64,000 bases of DNA. It comes from Schistocerca nitens. Its lineage: Eukaryota; Arthropoda; Insecta; Orthoptera; Acrididae. The first letter of the stretch is position 1. Each line of letters opens with the position of its first letter. This document shows positions 11,060 through 22,010 of the stretch, piece after piece. A program made the position numbers and the translations under genes. The DNA lies in NCBI RefSeq assembly GCF_023898315.1, contig NC_064621.1, positions 132,616,521 to 132,680,520 of the forward strand. The letters are read 5' to 3'. The notes beneath the pieces are model-generated. The model saw nothing but the letters and a program-made list of their open reading frames with translations. It did no database searches and was not told where the DNA came from.

Positions 11060-11835
11060 ATTTATCCAAGAGAAAGAGCTTCGCAAACTGAGTAAGTCGA
11101 TAACGCCTTGATTCAACATTGGCCCTTATGGAAGTTCTTATTCGACTTGGCACTGATTGATATAGCTGCTGGATGTTCTCCTGCGGAAGATGTTGCCAAA
11201 TTCTGTCCAGTCGGTGCGTTAGAGCTTCAGAATCAAGAGGTGGTTGGAGGAACCTTACCATAAGACTCCGGACGCTCTCAATTGATGAGAGGTCATGTGG
11301 CTTTGATCGCCAAGGTAGAGTTTGGCAAGTACGAAGACAAAGAAAAGAAAGACGTGTGCGGGCAGGCATTATGTTGCTGAAATGAAAACACAGCATGGCT
11401 TGCCATGAAGGGTATAAAAGCGGATCGTCGAGTGTCGTCGATGTAGCTTTGTGGTGTAACGGAGCCGCGGATGACAACAGAGGGGTCATGCTATAAAAAG
11501 ACATGCCACTCCCGATCATCACATGGCGGGCGACAGTCCATCGCTGTGCAGGGCGTCTCCAGACACATCTTCGTTGCCCATCGAGACTCAGTTCGAAGCG
11601 TCGGCCGCTGTGGCCGAGCGGTTCTAGGCGCTTCAGTCCGGAACCGCGCTGTTGCTGCGGTCGCAGGTTCGAATCCTGCCTCTGGCATGGATGTGTGTGA
11701 TGTCCTTAGGTTAGTTAGGTTTAAGTAGTTCTAAGTCTAGGGGAATAATGACCTCAGATGTTAAGTCCCATAATGCTTAGAGCCCTTTGAACCATCAGTT
11801 GGAAGCGAGACACATCATTGAACTCCAGTCACTGA
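11060..11835 (-). pseudogene. Tc1-like transposase fragment, split by a SINE
   Basis: On the minus strand, NDVSRFELSLDGQ (normally DESRF) is followed by RRCVWRRPAQRW, then a degenerate FQQHNACPHT (the second catalytic Asp is now His), LPWRSKPHDLSSIESV (the Glu) and a C-terminal tail with RIWQHLPQENIQQLYQSVPSR. The order and spacing are those of the Tc1 catalytic domain. Frames shift between the segments. The SINE at 11601-11794 sits between SRF and ELS codons, so the gene was cut just after its first catalytic residue. No terminal repeats could be paired, and the N-terminal half is not recognisable upstream. Confidence 0.75.
11601..11794 (+). mobile_element. tRNA-derived SINE inserted in a Tc1 transposase
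   Basis: Same family as the copy at 9298-9499: A-box TGGCCGAGCGG, B box GGTTCGAATCC and the same body and end. The flanking direct repeat is TCAGTTCGAAGCG at 11588-11600 and TCAGTTGGAAGCG at 11795-11807, 13 bp with one mismatch. The mismatch and scattered body differences (AATAATGACC, CATAATGCTT) suggest it is older than a perfect-duplication copy. Confidence 0.92.
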
Positions 11836-13031
11836 GATTTCAGGACGAAGACGAGAGTATATGCAAACTTATTTTCAGTACTAAAGAAAGCCATTCCTGC
11901 AGCTGAGGAACTGGGTGAATACATAACGCAACTGATCAGGGGGGGATAGCAATACAGGACGCTCAAAGGACGTGACGGTGAAGATTATCGGAATATTCGG
12001 AAGAATTATTAGCATGAAGAAGTTCGGAGCATTATACTGAAAAATCACACGGATAGTTGGTAATGATGCAATTGCTCCAGAACGAGTGACAGTAAGGTGG
12101 AATCATGACAGAATTATGGCAGAAAAAATAGGCATGGGACCTTCCAACACGAGAAGACATAATTGTTCGAGCAGCTTGGAACAAAAGGATGACAGCTAAA
12201 GTACAGATAGCGGTTAGAGAGTTACTACGAATCGTCAGCAACAGTAAGGAAGCAGGTTTGAGGTCTTGGATTGCCATGTGTCGTACACTAATGGAATAAT
12301 ACAGGGACTTCTGTGTTGCAGAAACAGTCAGCTGAGTAAATGAATAGCATTCTGTGGTATTCACAATCGTTGCTTCCGTTTCTGGCGGTCATATCGACGT
12401 GTCCGAAGGTGACTTGGTGAAAAGTCAGAGAAGACAGCGATTTTCGAGATTCATATCTCTCCAACTCTTGGAGTCATTGTGTGATTGGCTATTGGATAAG
12501 GACTGATTTGGTAATCGTTCAAGAGATGCTGAATGCACGCCAGAATATGTCAAGAATGGTAAACTCCGTTACCATACCCACATAGCACATTCCGGCAGAG
12601 CAATCGACTGCAACGCAAATCCCACATCTCTTCAGGAATTTATGAATCCTTCACCGGCCTGACCAGTCCCTCATTTCCAACCACAGAGTGTTGGCACGTA
12701 CATTCATATTAGCCTCCAACCAGAAATCTCCATGAACTAAAACAGTAAGTATTCCATGCGTTTCAAGGTATTCCTTAAGACGACTTTCGAAGGTTGTGTT
12801 ATTCCAAGCCACGACGAAGACCAGATTTGTTCATGTCCTCGAGAATTACAGATGATACTGATGCTAATGATGGACATCAGTTCCAAATGGAATGCAAGTA
12901 TAATCACATTTTACTCATAATTTGATGAACGTATCCACAAAGTTTCATAAACGACGGAACTGTGCTTCATGGTGAAACGCTTTCCACTTCCTTGAGTTTA
13001 GTCTTCCACAGACTATCTTAAAAAACAGAAA
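11836..13031. other. Mostly unassigned; possible Tc1 helix-turn-helix scrap
   Basis: On the plus strand around 12149-12290 a frame reads DIIVRAAWNKRMTAKVQ, then AVRELLRIV and EAGLRSW, in the manner of the second HTH of Tc1 transposases. The match is weak and the rest of the domain is absent. No other gene or repeat is recognisable up to the foldback element. Confidence 0.3.
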
Positions 13032-13205
13032 TACGAGGTGTGGCTAGAAAAAAACCGGACTAGTACTGGTGAAACAATAAAACGAATGCAATAAAGCTGA
13101 AAGTCGCGTGGCCTGTCACGTGACTCTCGCTCCGCCTACTGCTCGAGTTTCATCTGCCTCCTGCACTCAGTCTGCCCGTGGCGTCTGCTTTAAGTAGTTG
13201 ACGTT

Positions 13206-13473
13206 TTGTCTGTGCGTCGGAAAATGTTGAGTGTACAGAAAGAACAGCGTGTTAACATCAAATTTTGTTTCAAACTAGGAAAATCTGCAAGTGAAACGTT
13301 TGTAATGTTACAACAAGTGTACGGCGATGATTGTTTATCGCGAACACAAGTGTTTGAGTGGTTTAAACGATTTAAAGATGGCCGCGAAGACACCAGTGAT
13401 GACACTCGCACTGGCAGACCATTGTCAGCAAAAACTGATGCAAACATTGAAAAAATCGGTGAACTTGTTCGAC
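13206..13473 (+). pseudogene. Mariner transposase N-terminus, left arm
   Basis: From the ATG at 13206 the frame gives the mariner DNA-binding part: RVNIKFCFKLGKSASETF, then GDDCLSRTQVFEWFKRFKDG and RTGRPLSAKTDANIEKIG. This corresponds to the two-helix-turn-helix domain that binds the terminal repeat. Similarity ends at the arm boundary, after which the frame runs into spacer and stops. No DD34D catalytic domain is present. If translated it would be a DNA-binding fragment only. Confidence 0.85.
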
Positions 13474-13800
13474 TCTTTCCTTGTCAACTCCTGTTAACTC
13501 AGACACTGCTCTGATTGCTAAACGGCGATCTTGTCGAACAAGTTTACCGATTTTTTCAATGTTTGCATCAGTTTTTGCTGACAATGGTCTGCCAGTGCGA
13601 GTGTCATCACTGGTGTCTTCGCGGCCATCTTTAAATCGTTTAAACCACTCAAACACTTGTGTTCGCGATAAACAATCATCGCCGTACACTTGTTGTAACA
13701 TTACAAACGTTTCACTTGCAGATTTTCCTAGTTTGAAACAAAATTTGATGTTAACACGCTGTTCTTTCTGTACACTCAACATTTTCCGACGCACAGACAA
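13372..13800 (-). pseudogene. Mariner transposase N-terminus, right arm
   Basis: This is the mirror twin of the left-arm frame. It starts at 13800, repeats the same helix-turn-helix region, and extends through the 59-bp spacer with RQDRRLAIRAVSELTGVDKE, which is the genuine continuation of a mariner transposase. After that the reading enters the left arm in antisense and is meaningless. The right arm plus spacer is therefore the original orientation, and the left arm is the inverted duplicate. Confidence 0.85.
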
Positions 13801-14079
13801 AACGTCAACTACTTAAAACAGACGCCACGGGCAGACTGAGTGCAGGAGGCAGATGAAACTCGAGCAGTAGGCGGAGCGAGAGTCACGTGACAGGCCACGC
13901 GACTTTCAGCTTTATTGCATTCGTTTTATTGTTTCACCAGTACTAGTCCGGTTTTTTTCTAGCCACACATCGTAATATAAACGTTAGGAAAGCGACGCGA
14001 ATAGACGTATAATTCTGGGAGGCAGTGTCTACAACTTACTTTATGTATGACATATTCAGTGGGAGCCACTCACTGGTGA

Positions 14080-14500
14080 TTAGAATACGCAGAGTTTCCA
14101 GAGTGGTAGGATGTGTATGCTACGTTTCAGAATACTCCCAGACATATTCCATGGGATTAGGATGGGGAAATTTGGTGGGCGAATCGACACGCGATAGAGT
14201 TCTTGAGTGTTCGTCAAACTGAGAAGGCACCTGTTTAGTTCTGTGAACATAGCTGTTGTCATCTTGAAACATGTGTGTGTTCACAGCATACTCACCAAGA
14301 AAATGTAGACGCAAAGGCAACAGTTGGTCACCAGTGTTGAAATAAGCGACCTGGTTAATATTGATGGTAATGTAAATTCATGGATCCAAGTACCGAGACA
14401 CCCACAAAATGTCACAGAACGCCACCGCCGTGAACCACACACTCACACACACGAGAGGTTGGACGCCTTAGCTGGTAGCTGGCGAGATTAGTACCGTTTA
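14080..14500 (-). pseudogene. Tc1-like transposase remnant
   Basis: The minus strand reads MFQDDNSYVHRTKQV, then SQFDEHSRTLSRVD and PTKFPHPNPMEYVWEYSE. This is the second catalytic Asp and the final Glu region of a Tc1-type transposase (normally FQDDNAPVH ... PDLNPMEYVW). The part upstream, near 14330-14400, reads like the preceding strand (YLDPWIYI, NQVAYFNTGDQLLPLRLHFL) but needs frame changes. The N-terminal half is not recognisable, and the upstream part has been tandemly duplicated. Confidence 0.7.
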
Positions 14501-14722
14501 CCGTATAGGAGAAAATGTAGACGCAAAGGCAACAGTTGGTCACCAGTGTTGAAATAAGCGACCTGGTTAATGTTGATGGTAATGTAAATTCATGGACCCA
14601 AGTACCAAGACACCCACAAAATGTCACAGAACGCCACCGCCGTGAACCACACACTCACACACACGAGAGGTTGGACGCCTTAGCTGGTAGCTGGCGAGAT
14701 TAGTACCGTTTACCGTATAGGA
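14299..14722. repeat. Two-copy 212-bp tandem duplication
   Basis: Units 14299-14510 and 14511-14722 are identical apart from about three substitutions (TTAATATTG/TTAATGTTG, GGATCC/GGACCC, ACCGAG/ACCAAG). The unit spans part of a Tc1 transposase remnant plus adjoining sequence with a CA-rich run (ACACACTCACACACACGAG). The near identity indicates a recent duplication. Confidence 0.95.
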
Positions 14723-16528
14723 GAAAAAATGCCGACTCTCGGGCCACTGTACATTCCTCCCGTCTGCTACTGCCCAGTTTCTACACTTTTTCACCCAGTG
14801 TAGACGGGCCGCTTTATGTGCTGATACGACCATAGAGTATGTATATCTGTTAAGTGAGCATAGTTTACAGAGCATTTTTTTCAACATAAAACCGTGCTAG
14901 TCACGTGGTTTTCTGACGACGTTGCTTGTCTACAGTTTATGGCAATAGCGAAACCCGAAAATTACACGTATTCGCCTTGTATCTGAACGTTTGACAGTTC
15001 GTAACAGCTATGCTGTAATATTGTCTGTGCTATGGATATGAAGAGAATTATGTGAAAGGATGATCATTTTCTTTTCGTAGATATGTGCAACATAGGTACA
15101 GTTGTAGTTGTCATATTGATATGAGGTACATTATATGTTGAAAATATCGATACACGGTATGATAAAGCCTTCTCTTGTGCAGATAATTTCTACCAATTTA
15201 TGAGGATGTGTCTACGACACAAGTGCTTTGTAAATTTACAAGTGTGTTTGAGTAAACTGCCAGTCACTGTATACATATTAGTGCTATGTGTGAGGTGTGA
15301 CGCCTTATGTTGCTCCTGTTTAGAGCCTCTGTATCCGGAGAATGACTCATGCGTGTACAGTTGAGAGGCACCCGCATGCCTTGCTCATACGGTGGCATCA
15401 AGCAGTCAGGCCTGCAAGATGAGTGGTCTGCCAAGCGAGTGGATTCATTCTTATTTATCGAGTAACATGAACTCTAGTACTCACAATTAAGTTACAAATT
15501 ATTCTTCTGTATGAATATTACGCAACGGAAACGCACATCTGACTATCAGTAATTTACAGAACTCTGACTGTTCACTACGCACTGGCAATACCACATTTTC
15601 CCTTTTTTCTTTATTTAACGGCTTTTATCAACACGTGGCCATCGCACTGAATATGAGTGGCGCACACATTATAAATTCTGGATATCATGACAACATACAG
15701 TTCGAAGGAAAAGGCCACCAATCGTTTTCTTTTCACTATCTTATTTATTCCGATAAATTCTATAACCAAAACACACAAATTCTATAACCTACAACAATAA
15801 CACATGAGAAATTCCGACCAGTGGGCATGGCTTTACATTGGTGAATCTGTATCTTATGGTCTCGAAATTATTTAACGCTACAGAGCACTTTCTGGATAGG
15901 ATGGTGGATCTTTTATTATTTCTCACACTTCGACTCTCACAATCATCATCACGAAACTTTCCTCTAGACCGAACAGTACAAAAGGAACACGCATAACCCA
16001 CTACCTCTGAAACTACCTTGCTACTCTCCCATGCAAACCACACATACTTAAATTACATGACATACACCACACTACAACATGAAATACTACACAGGGAATA
16101 GTCACAACATTATCACTTTCACCTTTCACACTTCAATTAATATTTATCCCAGTTTCACACGACACTGCCCCACTTCGTAATTCTACTTCCCTACTATGAA
16201 CTCTGGAGATATATGCACGTCTTCCTGTGCAATGCAAGCCAAGTGGCGTTGCTGAATAGACGGCTGACTCACCTTGTTTTTCTTTCAGAGTGTTATAGTT
16301 TGAATCAAGCGTCACACGGAAACATATCTCGCAAAGTAATATTAAGAACATATTCATTACACACACGAGTCCTCAACTGATACCATGGACGAGTACTTCT
16401 CTTTATCCTTTGTCTCATACACAGATTGAGACTTACACAGTACTCACCACGTGGAAGTACTCGTCTCTAATTTCAAGTCCTGCACACGCCATTCCTTAAA
16501 TATTTCAACTTATAGTACACACGCTAGT
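14723..16528. other. Unassigned stretch
   Basis: No gene, RNA or repeat family could be recognised. Frames at 15789-16043 and 16133-16366 (minus) are short and without domains. Confidence 0.4.
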
Positions 16529-16533
16529 AATTC

Positions 16534-17008
16534 TGTGGTGTCACCGCTAGACACCACACTTGCTAGGTGGTAACTTAAATCGGCCGCGGTCCTGTAGTAC
16601 ATGTCGGACCCGCGTGTCGCCACTGTGTAATCGCAAACCTAGCGCCACCACATGGCAGGTCACAAGACACGGACATGACCTCGCCCCAGTTGTACGGACG
16701 ACATAGCTTGCGACAAGACGTATCAAGTATTCCTCTCATTTGCCGAGAGACAGATTAAATAGCCTTCAGCTAGTCCATCGCTACTACCTAGCAAGGCGCC
16801 ATGTGTATCATTGCTAATTGCTTACTACTATGCAAGAGATGTATTTCAACAAGAACAAGACTACATTAAAGTTAAGTATATTAAAATCTCTCTTCTTTTC
16901 TTTATAGTTTTCATCCAGTCTCCTGTTTCAGAATTTACGCCCGTCTGCGTTAGTTTCGCGTGCACCTAGCCACTCATTGTGTCGAGACCTTAGGGAATCG
17001 ACACAACA
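16534..17008 (+). mobile_element. Solo LTR with 5-bp target duplication
   Basis: The segment starts TGTGGTGTCACCGCTAGACA and ends GACACAACA, giving the TG...CA ends of an LTR. It is flanked on both sides by the exact 5-bp repeat AATTC (16529-16533 and 17009-17013). No internal retrotransposon sequence adjoins it, so it is a solo LTR left by recombination between two LTRs. The same family occurs on the minus strand at 37077-37624. A region with TCTCATTTGCCGAGAGACAG and CCTAGCAAGGCGCCAT is shared by both copies. Confidence 0.93.
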
Positions 17009-17013
17009 AATTC

Positions 17014-18187
17014 AGCTTAACTTAAGCACACGGAAGTATTTCAACTTATTGCTACATGTGGTTTCATTGTGACCGTTGGTCACTTCCGAAGATTACTACG
17101 ATCACATTAATATTACCTCCATGACATTTAATTCTCCCCACAAAAGTTCCTGAAATAGAGAAATTATTATTTCAAACTACTCTTAAATATTCCATATGCA
17201 TACCATGTCTCCACTCTTTTGTCATTACGGAGCACACCTAAGACAGGTCTTAACAGCACAAGATCCAGCGGCAGAGAGCTGAAACATGGCCGTTCTTCAG
17301 GTCATCTCGCACCTCTGTTGAGGTGGGGGAAGACCATGCTACCGTATTGGTCAGCCACATTTCAGGCGCTCAAAGCTCCGGTAAGTTTCGTGTCTTTGGT
17401 TCCACCAAAGGTGGCCAAAGGATCGTCTCAAAGATGATCATGTATTCACATTCACTATCTGCAGTTAGCAGACGACCATACATTCATTCATTTCACAGAT
17501 CTCACCAAACTGGATGTAGGTATTTATTTTGTGGTAGTGCACATGTGATCAATTAAATAAATAAATTGTCATTCTTTCCCACACTGGTATCCAGCTTCAC
17601 TGTATTAATTGAAATTGAGTTATTATTAGAAAAAAATGTGTTGTTCTGACAAAAATAATGAAGTATGTTGTACCTGTTTTCAATGTCGGGCGGTACTGTA
17701 CCCTTTCACAGTGACAGATGGTCTGACGCGTATTCAGTCGAATCGTATTTCTAATTTTCATCTGCTAGAGGACAGCAGCGGACAAGACTAAACAGAAATA
17801 ACTATTATGTAGTTAAGAATTCTGACCACCAGAGTCCAGTAGTGCACAGGGACAGTCACGAAACAGGTCAAGAGAATGTTTTTGTGAATTGACAGTTTTG
17901 CATATGCTTCTAGTAGTGCAAATGATGCACGATGACGCATGAGTGTGGTCTAAAGTAAATATGTAGATCATTGTTCTACTGATGAACGCTTTACGAACTA
18001 GTGTGAGAAAGTTTTATGACAGTGTGCATGCAGATGACGGGGAATTTTATATCATAATATGGTAAGTAAGTTTATGGTTAAAAGAAAGATAATTCGAGTG
18101 CAAATGAAAACAGTTAATAATGTAAAGTATAAACAAAATATAAGAATGTTAAAAATTCATTTCAGGAAAAAGTACAGTTCATAAGTG
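17014..18187. other. Unassigned stretch
   Basis: No recognisable gene. Two overlapping plus-strand frames at 17219-17556 lack domains. Confidence 0.4.
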
Positions 18188-18194
18188 CGTTATT

Positions 18195-18285
18195 TGTTGA
18201 TTGGTTAGTCACGAAAAGCGCGGATTAGCGCTGGAGGATAATGTTTTTCTATTGGCCTTTAAGAAAACTGACCAATCAGAACGGA
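18195..18285. promoter_or_regulatory. Cluster of three CCAAT motifs, candidate promoter
   Basis: Two ATTGG (inverted CCAAT) motifs at 18200-18204 and 18251-18255 and one CCAAT at 18272-18276 fall within 77 bp, two of them in the fuller form GATTGGTTAG / GACCAATCAG. Such clusters bind NF-Y in animal promoters. The sequence downstream to about 19080 seems familiar to me as a dispersed Schistocerca repeat, so this may be the promoter of a mobile element rather than a host gene. No TATA box or coding start is evident. Confidence 0.35.
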
Positions 18286-18299
18286 GTATTCTTCGAGCG

Positions 18300-20252
18300 T
18301 CTTTTGGCTTGAGACATAGAATGCTTACAGAAGTCTAAAGGCGGTCGTTGTAGTATGAGCTCCGAAGGAAGTTATAATTTGCCGGTTTTAGTTGTGCTAC
18401 ATGTTTCAAAAGTGATTTAAAGTGAAGACATATTTATTCCAGTGAGTTTTTCAGAAAGTACGGATTTTTTAAGTAATTTTGTGTATGAGAAAAGACAGTA
18501 ATTCCACGTGGTACATTGAGCAGATCGGTGACTAAAAACTTCAGTGCATTAGACACCGATAAATTTAATAGTACGGCGAGCATTTTCATTTAAGAACCAT
18601 CTGTGCTTAGTAGCCGTTCAGATTTAGGGATACACCTTACCATAAAGTTTCTAACGTGAAAGAAGGGGTTTGTGCAGGACTGTGTTAAGATTAGCACGGG
18701 CTTGGCAGTGAAAGTGTACATTATCAAGGTTCAGAATATACCGAAGTTTGGTCAGTATTTCCACCTTTCATTCAAAATTGAGACCTTCTCCCGATTCTTC
18801 GAATAGTTACCTTGTGTGCAGCCTGTTGCGAGCTGCAGTACGGAAGGTTTCTGCTCGGCTTTCCCACCGGCGATCTGCTACAACGAGTTCACAGATAGGT
18901 GCAGGAAAGGGACGAAAACTAACCGCGCCGCCGCATGTTCGTATATAGATAAAATTTATGCATGACAGCCTGATTAATTTTCTACAACTTATGAATGTTC
19001 TCATACGCTTGTGTAGATCTAAGTATTTCTGCATGATACAGTTTCGTATAGTGTAATTGTAATGCAATTAATTAGAACGGATTTGACAATATGAATCAGA
19101 GCAACAGAAAACCTAGGACAATATTGTTGGCTGTCACTTCCTATCCCGTAACCGAAAAAACGTAAATAAAGCGGAATCTGAGCTATGGTACTCGGCGTAA
19201 AAGCACAATACCATTGCTCTTCACATTTTTAAGTCAACGTCAGTCATGGTATCAAACTATTGAAAGATCTGTAAAATGCATATAGAATGTTTTACTGTTC
19301 TTCCGAAGGCGACTAGTCTTTAGCAACGAAGTAATAACACTTAAAATTCACTAAGCGCTATACGGTACAGAATACACCGTTCTAAAATCACGTGACTTGC
19401 GCTGCAGGAGACGTTGTGTACAGAATTCTCGTTCTGAACGTCCGACTGGTCACGCCTTCGATATTTATACTCTGTGGCTGCCAACAATGGCCTTCTGAAG
19501 CTACACTTCGAAACTGACGGTGATGGAGTCACATTTACTGTCTGAAAAAATAGTGGTGTGTTTCAAAGAGACTGTCAAAAACAAAGAATGACATCCGTTC
19601 CCTCTTTTACCGATGCCGTAACCTCCTTGGTCGCACTCTGAACCATCTACCAACGCCAGTGTTGGTGTCTGTCCTTGTCGGAGTTCTAACGTTGCTTAGC
19701 CGTTACATGACTAAGATATATGGTTAACAGAACCACGTAGTTGCTGGTGAAATTTCCGAGGTGTATGGTCTTCGTCCGAGAAGCCTTCCGGCTCCACATG
19801 TTTCGTCCAGAGCTGCACTGTGAAAACCACAAAACGGCAATAGCGTTACGCAGCAGTCTCCTTTGGAAAGGAGACATTGTACGTGAGAAAAAATAAACAG
19901 TTCGGGTCATGAAGGGACGATACAACACCGTACGGTACAATTCATATTCTGCTCTGTTAGCGGCTACGAGTCAATGCTAGTTAGCCTCGAGCCCAGATGA
20001 GCTTTAATTAAATGGGATCTCACAATTCACACCCTCTCTCTATTATCCAGTCGCCGTCCGAATTTATTAATTACCACGGCAGTCTCAAACAGACTGTAGA
20101 TCTTCCAGAATTACAGATCATCGACAAATGTACGCAGTTCTATAAACTTGGGTCAAAGTGCAATGATCTAAATAGGCAGTATGTAGAAAGGTAAGTTCGT
20201 TTTAACCTAAAACACACAGTATTTCACTGCCAGGTTGAGAAATTTTAGCCTT
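18300..20252. other. Unassigned, possibly partly repetitive
   Basis: No domain-bearing frame found. A perfect 9-bp stem (GTCTCCTTT, two bases, AAAGGAGAC) lies near 19856-19875. The part up to about 19080 resembles a repeat known to me only from memory. Confidence 0.35.
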
Positions 20253-22010
20253 CTACATCTATATCTATATCTACATGGATAATCTGCAAATTATATTTAA
20301 GTGCCTGGAAGAGGGGTCACCGAACCACCTTCGCAATTCTCTATTATTCCAATCTCGTATAGCACGCGGAAAGAATGAACGCCTATATCTTTCCGTACGA
20401 GCTCTGATTTCCCTTATTTTATCGTGGTGATCGTTCCGCCCTATGTAATTCGGCGTCAACAAAATATTTTCGCATTCGGAAGAGAAAGTTGGTGATCGGA
20501 ATTTCGTGAGAAGATTCCGTCACAACGAAAAACGCCTTTCTTTTAATGATGTCCAGCCCAAATCCTGTATCATTTCCATGACACTCTCTCCTATATTTCG
20601 CAATAATACAAAACATGCTGCCTTTCGTTAAACGTCATTGATGCACTCCATCAGTCCTACCTGGTAAGGATCCCATACCATGCAGCAGTATTCTAAAAGA
20701 GGATGGACAAGTGTAGCTTAGGCAGTCTCCTTAGTAGGTCTGTTACATTTTCTAAGTGTCCTGCCAATAAGACCCATTCTTTGGTTTGCCGTCCGCACAA
20801 CATTTTCTGTGTGTTCCTTCCAATTTAAGTTGTGCGTAATTGTAATACCTAGGTATTTAGTTGAATTTACGGATTTCTGATTAGACTGATTTATCGTGTA
20901 ACCGAAGTTTAACGCGTTCCTTTTAGCACTCATATGGATGACCTCACACTTTTCGTTATTTAGGGTCAACTACCACTTTTCGCACCATTCAGATATTTTT
21001 TCTAAATCGTTTTGCAGTTTGTTTTGATCTTCTGATGACTTTATTATTCGATAAACGACAGCGTCATCTGCAAACAACCGAAGACGGCTGCTTAGATTTT
21101 CTCCCAAATCGTTTATATACATAAGGAACAGCAAAGGGCCTACAACGCTACCTTGGGGAACGCCTGAAATCTGTTTTAATCGATGACTTTCCGTCAGTTA
21201 CTACGAATTGTGACCTCTCTGACAGGATATCGCAAATCCAGTCACATAACTGAGACGATATTCCATAAGCACGCAATTTTATTTTACTGCGAGCCGCTTG
21301 TGTCGTACAGCCGTCCGGAAATCCAAGAATACGGAATCGATCTGAAATCCCTTGTCAGTAGCACTCAACACTTCATGCGAGTAAAGAGCTAGTTGTGTTT
21401 CACAGCAACAATGTTTTCCAAACCCATGTTGACTGTATGGCAATAGACAGTTTCCTTTCGAGGTAATTCATAATGTTCGAACAGAATATATGTTCTAAAA
21501 TCCTGCTGCATATCGACGTTTTAAAGATACGGGCCTGTAATTTAGTGGATTACTCCTACTACCTGTCTTGAATATTGTTGTGATCCGTACAACTTTCCAG
21601 TCTTTCGGTACGGATCTTTCATCGAGCGAAAGGGTGTATATGATTGTTAAGTATGGAGCTAATGCATCAGCATACTCCGAAAGGAACCTAATTGGTATAC
21701 ATTCTGTAACAGAAGACTTGCTTTTATTAAGTGATTTAAGTTGCTTCACTACTCTGAGGATATTTACTTCTACGTTACTCATGTTTGCAGCTGTTCTCGA
21801 TTCGAATTCTGGAATATTTACTTCCTCTTCTTTTGTGAAGGCATTTCGGAAGGCTGTGCTTAGTAGCTCTGCCTTGGCAGCACTGTTTTCGCTAGTATTT
21901 CCATTGTATCGCGCAGAGAATGCATTGATTGTTTCTTGCCGCTAACATTCTTCACGTACAACCAGAATCTCTTTGGATTTTCTGACAAGTTTCGAGACAG
22001 CCATGAAATA
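20253..22010 (-). mobile_element. 5'-truncated LINE, CR1/L2-like group
   Basis: On the minus strand the order is pre-RT (SRNLSENPKRFWLYVKNV), RT, C-terminal region and a 3' UTR ending in a short ATCTAT-type microsatellite at 20253-20275. A simple-repeat 3' end instead of poly-A and the motif SGVPQGSVVGPLLF both fit the CR1/L2 group, though the clade call is inferred. The endonuclease is absent: similarity stops near 22010, as in a 5'-truncated insertion. No target duplication was found. Confidence 0.8.
20300..21990 (-). pseudogene. LINE reverse transcriptase, broken
   Basis: Reading down the minus strand: QLKSLNKSKSSVTECIPIRF and VPKDWKVVRITTIFKTGSRS, then NYRPVSL (fingers); a damaged motif A (SVFLDFRTAV); motif B ISGVPQGSVVGPLLFLMYIN near 21150; motif C LFADDAVVYR near 21065 with both aspartates; LNNEKCEVIHMSAKRN and STKYLGITITHNLNWKEH (thumb); and a C-terminal part with SFFPRAIRDWNN near 20350. 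Stops and frameshifts separate the blocks, for example the TAG in CEKW-LTLNNE near 20970. The palm is otherwise well preserved, so the copy is not very old. Confidence 0.85.

Larger units (their letters stand above)
13034..13972. mobile_element. Foldback (palindromic) mariner element
   Basis: The left arm 13034-13473 and the right arm 13533-13972 are each 440 bp and are reverse complements with only three mismatches seen by eye (near 13037, the CTGCTTTAAG site, and GGTGAAC against GGTAAAC). They enclose a 59-bp spacer. Both outer ends carry the mariner-type end CGAGGTGTGGCTAG or CGATGTGTGGCTAG, bordered by TA at 13032-13033 and 13973-13974. Each arm holds the 5' end and the start of a mariner transposase; the spacer continues the minus-strand copy. 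The catalytic half is missing, so it could move only with help from another transposase. Confidence 0.93.

Noticed and set aside
10962..11522. 186-codon intact minus-strand gene
   Set aside because: Its recognisable parts are Tc1 transposase read partly out of frame, with the second catalytic residue lost; it is a pseudogene fragment.
13034..13972. Foldback mariner as an assembly artefact
   Set aside because: Provisionally rejected: the arms differ at three sites and TA lies outside both ends, which a chimeric read would not explain. Long-read confirmation is still needed.
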